From Candidatus Solincola daggyaiensis (GTDB lineage Bacteria; Actinomycetota; Geothermincolia; Geothermincolales; RBG-13-55-18): a DNA stretch of 44,356 bases. Location of the stretch: the NCBI GenBank assembly GCA_015711825.1, contig JACVJD010000011.1:1-44356 (forward strand). The letters are read 5' to 3'. A program made the position numbers and the translations under genes. The notes below the pieces were generated by a model. That model saw only the letters and a program-made list of their open reading frames with translations, searched no databases and was not told the origin of the DNA. Positions 7,481 to 14,678 of the stretch are shown here, piece after piece (position 1 is the stretch's first letter; every line of letters begins with the position of its first letter).

Positions 7481-9946
7481 TCAGTCCCCCACCATGGGCA
7501 GAACCCTGAGCCTCACCAGGACCGTGGTCCCCTCCTCCGGCTTGCCCTTGATGGAGAGGGTGCCGCCCAGGGCGGACACGTAGCGGCGGCAGAGGAAGAG
7601 GCCGGTGATGCCCGCCCTGCCGTTCCCCATCGTTTTTCCGTTCGACTCCCCTCCCATGATCTTCTCCACCACCTCGTCGGGAATGCCCGGTCCCTGATCC
7701 TCCACCCTCAGGAGCACCTCGTCGCCCCAGCGCTCCGCGCCCAGGATAACCGGCGCTCCCGGCGGTGAATGCCTGACGGCGTTGTCCAGGAGGTGGTCGA
7801 GCGTCTCGCGTAAAAGCCTGCGGTCGGAGTGCAGTCGCGGGAGGTCCTCCTCCAGCTCCAGGAATATCTCCCCGCGCGGGATTCTCTTACCATAATATTC
7901 CTTCAACTCCCAGAGCAGATGCGCCAGGTCGAAACCTCGCGAGGAGGGGATCGCCCTCTCCTCCTCGTGCTCGGCGAACAGCGCGAGGTCGTCCGCGTCG
8001 TCCTGACCTTTCACCTCGCGCGCGATCTCAAAATAATCATGCTCATGCTCGGGGTGCATGGTGCGCGTACTCACCTGCACCTCGGACGTCTCTTCTTCAT
8101 AGGCGGCAGACGGCATGCGACCGGGATCGGCGCCGGCGGTTTCCCCGGCCGGGCTCCCGGTCTCCGTCGCCTTGCGGGTGATCACCGGCATGATGCGGCG
8201 CGGCTGCAGATCGGCCTCCCGGCGTTCTCCTTTCTCCTCCTCCCCGTCGCCTCCTGCGGCTTCACCGCGCCCGTCCTTCACGGGCGGCCTCCTCCTCAAG
8301 GCCGAAAGGGCGGCGGCAACCGCCTCGCCCAGGGCGGCAAAGACCCGCGCATCGCTGATGTCCAGCTTCACGGCCTCGCAGTCGGCCATGGCGACGAGGC
8401 CCGCCGCCTCCCCCTCTCCCCGCACGGGGATATTGACCAGGGATTTCCATCTTCTTTCCCTCAGCAAAGGCAGCAGGGCGTCGGCCCCCTCGATGAGGGA
8501 ATGGACCTCATCCCATCCCCTCCTGGGGACTCCTCCGTGTATCTCCACCTTCAGCATCTCCATCATCCCGCACAGCCGCGCGTGGCCGGGACGCAGTCGC
8601 AGCGTCCTCAATAAACTCGCTTCCTCGTCCTCCAGGCCAAGGCAAGCGCTAAGCTTAGCCTGCCCACGCTCCACGCAGAAGGCGGCCGCGGCGTCGCAGC
8701 AGAATTCTTCCTGCAGCAACTCCAGGCATCCCCGCAAAAACTCCTCTTCGTCCCGGCTCGCCGCCGCCAGCTTCAGGACGGCGGTGGTGCGCAGCATGGC
8801 CGCGCGCAAGGCCTCCGCCTCCTCCGCTTCCGAGACCTCCCTCCCGGGCTCGCGGAATACCGCCATGTACTCGCGGTTTACCCCGTTGGCCTCATACGCC
8901 GGGCGCAAGCTCACGAACAGGAGACTCCCTTTGCCGGCTTTTATCCGCTCGTCCCGCCATTCCTCCCCGCGCGCCGCCCTCTCCAGGAGGGGGACAAGCC
9001 CCTCGGCCATGGCGGCGGGAAGGATCTCGGGCAGCGAAGCGCCCACCGCCCGGTCGCTGCTGGTGCCGAGCAGCTCTTCCGCGGAGTGTGAGAGCATGGT
9101 CACGCGCAAGTCGGGGGTGAAACAGACCACGGCCACCCCTACCCTTTCCAGCATGCCCCACACCCTCCTCAATTCCTCCTCCCGCTCCCTGCGCAAGCGG
9201 GATTCGGTGGTGACGTCCCTTCCCAGGCACAGGAGAGCCTTTTTCCCGCCCCGCTTGCTCTTTATCTCGCTCACCGTGACCGCGATGCAGACGACGCCGC
9301 CGTCGCGGCGCGCGAACTCCAGCTCCCCCCTCCACGGCGCCTTATGGGCCGCCTCCACCAAGCGGTTCAGGGATCTCTTCGCGCCCTCGTTGCGCAGGAA
9401 AAAGGACAGCGGGCGCCCCGTCAGCTCCTCGCGCTCCTGGCCCAGCGATTCGCACATGGCGGCATTTACGAAAGAGAAATTGGCCTCCAGGTCGAGCAGG
9501 AACGCGGGCTCTATAAGAAAGTCGAGAAAACCCCGCAGGTCCTCGGGCTCGTGGGCTTCCGCCTCCTCGAGCGGGGCGGGTTCCTCCGGCGGTCGGCGCG
9601 CGGGAGCCGGGCGCAAGCCGGCGCTTTTTATGCTCACCAGGATCCCCGTTTCCCCAAGGGCTTCAAGGGGATAGGGGGACATGTCTATATTCAGGCGCAG
9701 GAGCCGCTTCCCCACCTTGTAGGCCATGGCATAATCCTCGACCCCGCGTCCGCGCCGCGTTTTGCCCAACAGCTCCTTCAGCGCGCCGTAAAGGGCGGGG
9801 TTCGCCTTACCGAGAGGGACCTTGCGCACCTCGTCCAGGGGCTTCTCGAAAAAGGCCTCGGCATCCCGGTTGCCCTCAAGGATCCTGTCCTCCCCGTCGA
9901 GGAGGAAGGAAGCGTTGAGGCCCGCTCCTTCTTCCCTGGCCTCCAA
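7481..9946 (-). CDS. Soluble multi-PAS/GAF sensor protein with HATPase_c domain
   Basis: An 821-residue cytosolic sensor with no membrane helix. PAS-like domains lie at about 10-105, 140-245 (FLIEPAFLLDLEANFSFVNAA) and 262-365; a GAF-like domain at about 385-550; a charged, low-complexity linker at 550-660; and a C-terminal ATPase at about 695-815. The N box is LLDNAVRHS (719-727) and G1 is VEDQGPGIP (748-756). The G2 region GRAGITGL is divergent from GxGLGL. No canonical HisKA H-box was found before the ATPase; the region has H631, H634 and H636 but not the H-E/D-x-x-T/N pattern. It starts at TTG 9946 with AGGAGG 6 nt upstream. The adjoining Fe-S flavoprotein suggests a redox or flavin-related signal. 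Confidence 0.85.
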   Translation of the reverse strand: MEAREEGAGLNASFLLDGEDRILEGNRDAEAFFEKPLDEVRKVPLGKANPALYGALKELLGKTRRGRGVEDYAMAYKVGKRLLRLNIDMSPYPLEALGETGILVSIKSAGLRPAPARRPPEEPAPLEEAEAHEPEDLRGFLDFLIEPAFLLDLEANFSFVNAAMCESLGQEREELTGRPLSFFLRNEGAKRSLNRLVEAAHKAPWRGELEFARRDGGVVCIAVTVSEIKSKRGGKKALLCLGRDVTTESRLRREREEELRRVWGMLERVGVAVVCFTPDLRVTMLSHSAEELLGTSSDRAVGASLPEILPAAMAEGLVPLLERAARGEEWRDERIKAGKGSLLFVSLRPAYEANGVNREYMAVFREPGREVSEAEEAEALRAAMLRTTAVLKLAAASRDEEEFLRGCLELLQEEFCCDAAAAFCVERGQAKLSACLGLEDEEASLLRTLRLRPGHARLCGMMEMLKVEIHGGVPRRGWDEVHSLIEGADALLPLLRERRWKSLVNIPVRGEGEAAGLVAMADCEAVKLDISDARVFAALGEAVAAALSALRRRPPVKDGRGEAAGGDGEEEKGERREADLQPRRIMPVITRKATETGSPAGETAGADPGRMPSAAYEEETSEVQVSTRTMHPEHEHDYFEIAREVKGQDDADDLALFAEHEEERAIPSSRGFDLAHLLWELKEYYGKRIPRGEIFLELEEDLPRLHSDRRLLRETLDHLLDNAVRHSPPGAPVILGAERWGDEVLLRVEDQGPGIPDEVVEKIMGGESNGKTMGNGRAGITGLFLCRRYVSALGGTLSIKGKPEEGTTVLVRLRVLPMVGD

Positions 9947-10361
9947 GAATATCCTCCTCCTTCCGGTCGCTTCTTAACAGGAGGACCCCGAACGCCACAT
10001 CGAGTGGGTTATGGCTGAGAACACGCTCCCGCCACGACTTCGAGGCCCGCCCGGTCGGCCATGCGCCTCGCTTCCCTGCATAGAATATTCGAGGGCGCCG
10101 CGCCGCCGCCCTTCCCGTGGCCCGGCGCCCAACCGTTATACATGCGATTCCGCGCCACCGGCGAACATGCCCATTGGCAACATGCGCCGCAGCCCTTTGC
10201 GCCAAAAACATCGGGTTGCGGGGTTAAGCGAGGCCGAACAGCCGCTTGATGGGGCGCGAGTCTTCAACCATATGGCGACCATCAAGCGCCGGCGCTGGGA
10301 GGTTAAACTTCTCGCCACGCGGTGTCGATAACAAACCCGACCGTTTCTCGGGGGGTTGATA
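9947..10361. other. Divergent intergenic region, no gene seen
   Basis: A 415-bp gap between the divergent PAS kinase and Fe-alcohol dehydrogenase genes. Overlapping short open frames have no ribosome sites and no recognisable protein. It must hold the promoters of both flanking genes, but no clear -35/-10 pair was identified. Confidence 0.35.
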
Positions 10362-11516
10362 ATGACGGCGAATGTTTACCGCTTTCCCGTGCAGGTGCTC
10401 TTCGGAGAGGGCTGCGTGAAAGAGCTGGGCGCCCTGCTGAAGAGCTTCGGGAAGCACGCCCTGCTGGTCACCGGAGCAGGGCCCACCTCGCGGAGCCCGG
10501 CGGTTGCCGTCCTCGCCCCTCTCCTGGAGGAAAACGGCATCGCCCTTTCCCGCTTCCAAGAGGTGATGCCGGATCCGGATATGGAGACGGTGGAGCGCGG
10601 GGCGGCCTTAGCCAGGGAGCGGGGATGCGATTTCGTCATCGGCCTGGGAGGAGGCAGCCCCCTGGATGCCGCCAAGATCATCGCGGCGCTGCTGGCCAAC
10701 GAGGGCGAGCCCGCCTCCTGGGAGGGTGTAGGGCGCGTTCCCCGCCGCTGTAAGCCCCTTATATGCATACCCACCACGGCGGGAACCGGGAGCGAGGTCA
10801 CCTCGGTGGCGGTGATCAAAGGGGGAAAACGCGGCCAGAAGATGTCCATCGTCAGCCATAACCTCTACCCCCTTCTCGCCGCCATCGACCCCGAGCTCAC
10901 CTACACCATGCCCCCGGGCCTCACCGCCTCAACGGGCATGGACGCGCTGACGCATGCCGTGGAGTCCTACGTGGCCCGTCGCGCCTGGGAGCCCACGCTG
11001 GCCCTTTCCCTGAGAGCGGTGCAGCTCATCTACTCCAACCTGGAAAGGGCCTGCGCGGACGGATCGGACGCGGAGGCCAGGCGCAGCATGTGCATGGGCT
11101 CTTTCCTGGCCGGGATGGCCGTTACCGCCTCGGGACTGGGCCTTGCCCACGCCCTCTCCCACGCCCTGGGAGCTCACAGCGGCGTGGCGCACGGCACCGC
11201 CGTCGCCATTCTCCTTCCACGCGTGATGCGCTTCAACCTCGAGGCGTGCCCGGAGCTGTACAGGGACATCGCGGCCACCATGGGCCTGGACGTTTCCGGC
11301 CTTCCGGCGCGCCGCGCCGCGGAGGCGGCGGCCGACGCAGTGGAGGAACTGGTGAGCGCGCTGCCCATACCCTCAAGCCTGAAAGAGGCGGGAGTGGTGG
11401 AGACGAGCATCGAGACCCTGGCGGCGGAGGCGTTTCTCAACACCAGGCTGCGCTCCTCCAACCCCCGGGATACGGTTCTGGAGGACCTGGTGGAGGTGCT
11501 GCGCGCCGCTCAATAA
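10362..11516 (+). CDS. Iron-containing alcohol dehydrogenase
   Basis: A 384-residue group III (Fe-dependent) alcohol dehydrogenase, interconverting an alcohol and aldehyde or ketone with NAD(P). Seen: YRFPVQVLFGEG at the N-terminus; the dinucleotide-binding loop FVIGLGGGSPLDAAK; the CIPTTAGTGSEVT signature; and metal ligands in GMDALTHAVESY (Asp and His) and in GLAHALSHALGAHSGVAHG (two His). The ATG at 10362 is preferred over a TTG at 10356 because GGGGGGTT (10350-10357) is then correctly spaced. The substrate cannot be read from the sequence. It is not clearly in an operon; the ferredoxin pair 400 bp downstream has its own control region. Confidence 0.92.
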   Translation: MTANVYRFPVQVLFGEGCVKELGALLKSFGKHALLVTGAGPTSRSPAVAVLAPLLEENGIALSRFQEVMPDPDMETVERGAALARERGCDFVIGLGGGSPLDAAKIIAALLANEGEPASWEGVGRVPRRCKPLICIPTTAGTGSEVTSVAVIKGGKRGQKMSIVSHNLYPLLAAIDPELTYTMPPGLTASTGMDALTHAVESYVARRAWEPTLALSLRAVQLIYSNLERACADGSDAEARRSMCMGSFLAGMAVTASGLGLAHALSHALGAHSGVAHGTAVAILLPRVMRFNLEACPELYRDIAATMGLDVSGLPARRAAEAAADAVEELVSALPIPSSLKEAGVVETSIETLAAEAFLNTRLRSSNPRDTVLEDLVEVLRAAQ

Positions 11517-11547
11517 CCCCGCAGGACCCGGCTTGAGAGCAAAAGGA

Positions 11548-11619
11548 CAGCTCCCGGAAAAAGCCTATCTCTGCCTATGCCGCGGAGATCCCCGCAATCT
11601 CGCTTATCCCCGGGAGCTG
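11548..11619 (+). repeat. 10-bp perfect inverted repeat downstream of the alcohol dehydrogenase
   Basis: CAGCTCCCGG (11548-11557) and CCGGGAGCTG (11610-11619) are exact complements enclosing 52 nt. A smaller GCGG/CCGC hairpin lies inside. No U-tract follows, so a classical terminator is not supported. It could fold as a closed RNA element in the 3' end of the adh transcript. Confidence 0.5.
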
Positions 11620-11671
11620 AACAACAGCGCCTCTACAATATCTACTCTACCACATTTTCTCCCCTCTTAAA

Positions 11672-11765
11672 CCTCCCTCCCCGCGTGAGCGGAACCGTTT
11701 CCCCGGAAGCGACAGGCGGGGGTCTGTTCTCCCTCCCTCCCTCCCCGCGTGAGCGGAGCCGTTGC
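11672..11765. repeat. Direct repeat pair, each with a GNRA-type mini hairpin
   Basis: Two near-identical copies of about 29 bp start at 11672 and 11736 (64 bp apart). Both contain CCTCCCTCCCCGCGTGAGCGG and differ at only two positions in the following bases. Within each, CCGC-GTGA-GCGG forms a small hairpin. The 397-bp gap 11517-11913 holds no gene; these repeats and the flanking inverted repeats are its only visible structure. The function is unknown; paired protein-binding sites are one option. Confidence 0.55.
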
Positions 11766-11881
11766 CATTGCTGCCGCGGATGCGATGATAGGCCTCCCCC
11801 ATGGCGCGGAACAACCGCGTGGCCGGGGCGGAAGCGGAAGGCGATGATCTACATCATCGATATCGCGCCCTCGGCGGGTTA

Positions 11882-11901
11882 ATATACCCCCATAGGTATA
11901 T
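11882..11901 (+). promoter_or_regulatory. CsoR/CstR-like palindromic operator candidate
   Basis: ATATACC-cccata-GGTATAT is a perfect 7-bp inverted repeat with a C-rich centre, directly before the ribosome site of the ferredoxin gene. It resembles TATACCC/GGGTATA-type sites bound by CsoR-family sensors of copper or reactive sulfur species. The resemblance is from memory of the motif class; no CsoR-family gene lies in the window. Confidence 0.45.
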
Positions 11902-11913
11902 GAGGAGGTTGTT

Positions 11914-12135
11914 TTGAGGACCAAGATGCCCTGGATAGACGTGGAAAGATGCGACGTCGCCGAGCGCTGCGAGGACTGCAAGGCGGCGCGTTTTTGTCGC
12001 CACGGCGCCTTCCAGGTCATCAGAGGCGGAAACGGTTCGGGCTCGACATGCCGCGTGGCCATAGATTTCGAGAAGTGCAGGCTGTGTGGCGAATGCTCTC
12101 ACGCTTGCGACCTCGGCGCGGTGAAGATGGTATGA
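11914..12135 (+). CDS. Small ferredoxin-type 4Fe-4S protein
   Basis: A 73-residue protein with two cysteine groups. The C-terminal one is a textbook [4Fe-4S] motif, C55-x2-C58-x2-C61-x3-C65 (KCRLCGECSHAC). The N-terminal one is C13-x5-C19-x2-C22-x5-C28, unusual in spacing and perhaps holding a second cluster or a metal. It begins with TTG at 11914, because AGGAGG at 11903-11908 is correctly spaced for it and too far for the ATG at 11926. Its stop overlaps an ATG (ATGA), although the next gene probably starts 15 nt later. It likely carries electrons for, or delivers a cluster to, the Cys-rich downstream partner. Confidence 0.8.
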   Translation: MRTKMPWIDVERCDVAERCEDCKAARFCRHGAFQVIRGGNGSGSTCRVAIDFEKCRLCGECSHACDLGAVKMV

Positions 12136-12149
12136 CACGAGGAGGAGTC

Positions 12150-12581
12150 ATGGGCGAGATAGAGCGCGATTTCTTCAAGAAATATCACCGGGCGGTGGTA
12201 AAGGCGAACGCCAAGGAAGTGGAGAAAATCAAGGCCAGAATGGGATCGGAGTGGGCGGATGAATTCCGGGCTCGGGCGGGATGCAAGCTTCAGGGAGAGG
12301 AATTCAACCGGGCGCTGGAAGATTACCTCGTGAACGAGCTGAGGTTCTGCGAGCAAGCAAGGGTAAGGGACGAGGAGAGCGGCCTGAGCATCGGGGTCAA
12401 AGGCTGCCATATATGCCACGGAAACGAGCTGCTCAAGGCGGAGGGCCAGCCCACGCTCTGCCCCATCGTTCCCACCGGCCTCTTCTCCATCTCCCGCGTG
12501 GCGGGGCGCAGGGCCAGCTTGCGAGAGGTACGCAAGAACGGCGTGGTGGGTGAATGCGAGATATGCTATGCGGTGGAGTGA
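12150..12581 (+). CDS. Cysteine-rich protein of unknown function, ferredoxin partner
   Basis: A 143-residue protein, not recognised with confidence. The first 65 residues are helical and charged. The C-terminal half contains C86-x2-C89 (GCHICHG), C104 in LCPIVPTG and C136-x2-C139 (GECEICYAVE), a plausible zinc or iron-sulfur site. The tail G-x-x-C-x-x-x-Y is faintly like V4R-type small-molecule-binding domains, but too weak to assign. The ATG at 12150 is chosen because GAGGAGGAG (12138-12147) precedes it; an ATG at 12132 overlaps the ferredoxin stop. Co-transcribed with the ferredoxin, so a redox role is likely. Confidence 0.65.
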   Translation: MGEIERDFFKKYHRAVVKANAKEVEKIKARMGSEWADEFRARAGCKLQGEEFNRALEDYLVNELRFCEQARVRDEESGLSIGVKGCHICHGNELLKAEGQPTLCPIVPTGLFSISRVAGRRASLREVRKNGVVGECEICYAVE

Positions 12582-12587
12582 ATCGGC

Positions 12588-12616
12588 TTGACCGCATGTT
12601 TATACTGAAATAGATA
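12588..12616 (+). promoter_or_regulatory. Possible promoter for the leader-peptide/PaaK-like/glpK transcript
   Basis: TTGACC (12588-12593), 17 bp, then TAGATA (12611-12616). The -35 is good; the -10 lacks the usual final T. It overlaps the end of the preceding gene by none and sits 57 bp before a small, well-initiated reading frame. Confidence 0.35.
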
Positions 12617-12672
12617 AGGCAGGCGGTGACTGAACGGTTGTCGGACCGCGAGAGAACGCAAGGAGGTGCGGC

Positions 12673-12738
12673 ATGAAGCGCTTCATGGTTCCACGCGTGG
12701 CGCATTGCTCCGAGGGGTGCTTACCCGGGCCCCGATGA
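12673..12738 (+). CDS. Possible leader peptide (21 codons)
   Basis: A 21-codon frame beginning MKRFMVPRVAHC and ending GCLPGPR. Its ATG is preceded by AAGGAGGTG (12660-12668), one of the best ribosome sites in the window. The stop TGA lies in the loop of a GGCCCC/GGGGCC hairpin (12728-12744), and it overlaps the ATG of another small frame (ATGA at 12735-12738). This arrangement, 290 bp ahead of the PaaK-like gene, is what a translated attenuator or a small peptide gene would look like. No known leader or peptide family is recognised. Confidence 0.4.
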   Translation: MKRFMVPRVAHCSEGCLPGPR

Positions 12739-12911
12739 GGGGCCTGAAGAGAGCGGAAATATCCTTGATTGACCTGGAGGCGGCGCAAGCCGCCTCCTTC
12801 GCATCCGGCACATATCTTATCAGCGTTTTTACGCTCTTATTCCCGCTCATGGGCTGCATGACCCGGCATGGCCACGGAAAAGCGCAGCGGGGAATGAACC
12901 AGTCGGCTTGA
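12735..12911 (+). CDS. Small hydrophobic ORF overlapping the leader peptide stop
   Basis: A 58-codon frame starting MRGLKRAEISLIDLEAAQAA, followed by a potential membrane-spanning stretch (GTYLISVFTLLFPLMGCM, about residues 25-42) and a basic tail. Its ATG overlaps the preceding stop as ATGA, so expression by translational coupling is possible. There is no independent ribosome site, and a perfect hairpin lies inside it. It may simply be an open frame in a regulatory leader. Confidence 0.25.
   Translation: MRGLKRAEISLIDLEAAQAASFASGTYLISVFTLLFPLMGCMTRHGHGKAQRGMNQSA
12776..12797 (+). terminator. Perfect 9-bp stem with GCAA tetraloop (attenuator-like)
   Basis: GGAGGCGGC (12776-12784), loop GCAA, GCCGCCTCC (12789-12797). 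It is a very stable GNRA-capped hairpin in the gap 12582-13029, between the leader-peptide frame and the PaaK-like gene. The downstream sequence is TTCGCATCC, not a U-run, so termination is uncertain; it could be an attenuator, a ribosome-site sequestering stem or an mRNA stabiliser. Confidence 0.45.
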
Positions 12912-13029
12912 AGAGGGCTTTTTTGTTTCTGCATGCGGCTTTTCGTGATAGTATCGATAAGCAAAGACCGCGGGAATCGATGCCGCCACCCACCGCCCCG
13001 GCGGCGCGTCAAGGGGAGGAAGATGCTCG

Positions 13030-14655
13030 ATGCGCAAGACATTTTGGGACAGGCTGCCGGCCAAGCAGTACCTTGCCGCCCAGGAACAGCACCTCGTGCG
13101 CTACATCAGGGAATCGGTATATCCTTTCAGCCCCTACTACCGCGAACTCCTCGACTACAACCGCATCAAGCCCGGGGTGATAAAATCCCTCCAAGACCTT
13201 TCGTGCATCCCCTTCACCACCAAGGCGGATATCGCGCCCCTGCCCGAAGACCCGGAAATACCTTTCAACCTGGTTCTGCGCCCCACCCCCGAGAGGCTCA
13301 AGGAAGCCGGCGCCGCCGCGCGCCTCAAGCGGTCCTGGCTGCGACTCACCCACGGGGCAAAGGGTTACCAGGAGCTGACGGATTACGAGTTCCTGCCCGT
13401 GCATCACCACTTCACCATAGGCCGCACCGCCCTCCCCACTCCCATCCTCTATACCGCCTACGACCTGGCGCGCATGCGCGAAGCGGGGAGGAGGCTCTTC
13501 GAGCTCCTGGAGCTGCAGCGCGGTGACCTGGTCATCAACGCTTTCCCCTTCGCCCCCCATCTCGCCTTCTGGATGACCTACTTCGCCACCGAGGCCTCGG
13601 GGATATCCGCTTTGCACACGGGCGGAGGGCGCATCCTGGGCACCCACCGCGTGCTGGAGGCCCTGGAGAGGCTTGGCGGGACGGTGCTGACCGCGACCCC
13701 CAGTTACGCGTATCACCTCCTGCGCACCTCGGCCAGGGAGGCACGCGACCTCTCTCGCCTGCACACCCTGGTCCTGGGGGGCGACCGGCTGCCTGTGGGG
13801 CTGAAGGACAAGATGCGCGACCTCCTTGCCAAGGTGGGAGCGGAAAAGGCGGTGGTGGCCTCCACCTACGGCTTCACCGAGGGGAGGGTGGCCTGGAGCG
13901 AGTGCAGGCCCTCGGCCGCGTCCAAGGAGAAGAGCTCCGGTTACCACCTTTTCCCGGATATGGAGGTCATGGAGATAATCGACCCCGAGAGCGGGAGGCG
14001 CCGCGACGAGGGCGAGGACGGGGAGATCGTCTATACCACCCTGGACTGGCGCGGGAGCGTGCTCCTGCGCTTCCGCACCGGGGACCTGGTAAAAGGCGGC
14101 ATAGAATACGGCCCATGCCCTTACTGCGGTCGCTCTCTCCCCCGCCTCGGATACGAGATCACACGCACCTCGGAATACAAGGAGTTCGAGCTGACCAAGG
14201 TCAAGGGCACCCTGGTGGACCTCAACGCCTTCTACCCGCTCCTCTCCGGCCACAAGGACGTGCTGGAGTGGCAGCTCGAGATCCGCAAGCGCAACGACGA
14301 CCCCTTCGACCTCGACGAGCTCTACCTGCACATCGCCCCCGCCGAGGGCATGTCCAAGAAGTACCTGGAGAAGGAGCTGCGGGAGCTCATGCTGCGGGAG
14401 ATCGAGGTCGCTCCCACGCGCATCGTCTTCCACAGCCTTCCCCGCCTGCTGCAGCGCCTGGGCCTGGACACCAAGGGCCGCGAGAAGCGCTTCCTCGACC
14501 TGAGATCCATGGCGGGAAGGGAGGCCGAGGAGGCTGAGGAACCTGAGCCCCAGGAAAGCATGGAGTTCGACGACCTCGACGCGGAAGAGGAAGAGGGGTG
14601 CCTCGAAGCCGATACCGAGAATCATACCTCCCGCGACCAAGAGGACGATTCCTGA
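13030..14655 (+). CDS. PaaK-like AMP-forming adenylating enzyme (phenylacetate-CoA ligase family), atypical
   Basis: A 541-residue protein similar in plan to phenylacetate-CoA ligase: YPFSPYYRELLDYNRI near the N-terminus, LPEDPEIPF, GRILGTHRVLEALERLGGTVLTATPSYAYHL split over the core, STYGFTEG (the A5-like motif), FRTGDLV (A7-like), a CPYCGRSLPRL cysteine pair, and a C-terminal REKRFLDLR lysine region. The usual SSGTTGKP phosphate loop is replaced by RLTHGAKGYQ, so ATP handling may differ. A 45-residue acidic tail (EEAEEPEPQESMEFDDLD...) is unusual. The ATG at 13030 follows GGGGAGGA. It probably activates a carboxylic acid as an acyl-adenylate/CoA ester. It is followed 23 bp later by glpK, suggesting co-expression. 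Confidence 0.78.
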   Translation: MRKTFWDRLPAKQYLAAQEQHLVRYIRESVYPFSPYYRELLDYNRIKPGVIKSLQDLSCIPFTTKADIAPLPEDPEIPFNLVLRPTPERLKEAGAAARLKRSWLRLTHGAKGYQELTDYEFLPVHHHFTIGRTALPTPILYTAYDLARMREAGRRLFELLELQRGDLVINAFPFAPHLAFWMTYFATEASGISALHTGGGRILGTHRVLEALERLGGTVLTATPSYAYHLLRTSAREARDLSRLHTLVLGGDRLPVGLKDKMRDLLAKVGAEKAVVASTYGFTEGRVAWSECRPSAASKEKSSGYHLFPDMEVMEIIDPESGRRRDEGEDGEIVYTTLDWRGSVLLRFRTGDLVKGGIEYGPCPYCGRSLPRLGYEITRTSEYKEFELTKVKGTLVDLNAFYPLLSGHKDVLEWQLEIRKRNDDPFDLDELYLHIAPAEGMSKKYLEKELRELMLREIEVAPTRIVFHSLPRLLQRLGLDTKGREKRFLDLRSMAGREAEEAEEPEPQESMEFDDLDAEEEEGCLEADTENHTSRDQEDDS

Positions 14656-14678
14656 CGCGACCCGGCGAGGTGGGAACC

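Noticed and set aside
10011-10331. 106-codon ORF between the PAS sensor and alcohol dehydrogenase.
   Set aside because: Arg/Pro-rich shadow-like composition, no ribosome site, and no recognisable domain.
11672-11765. Possible two-unit CRISPR.
   Set aside because: Only two copies, no third unit, no cas genes nearby, and the repeat is C-rich with an internal tetraloop hairpin.
13009-14640. 543-codon minus-strand frame.
   Set aside because: Mirror of the PaaK-like gene with shadow composition; no domain recognised.
14598-14678. N-terminal extension of glycerol kinase (27 codons).
   Set aside because: It overlaps the end of the PaaK-like gene, has non-family sequence, and the GTG at 14679 has a proper ribosome site followed by the canonical first strand.
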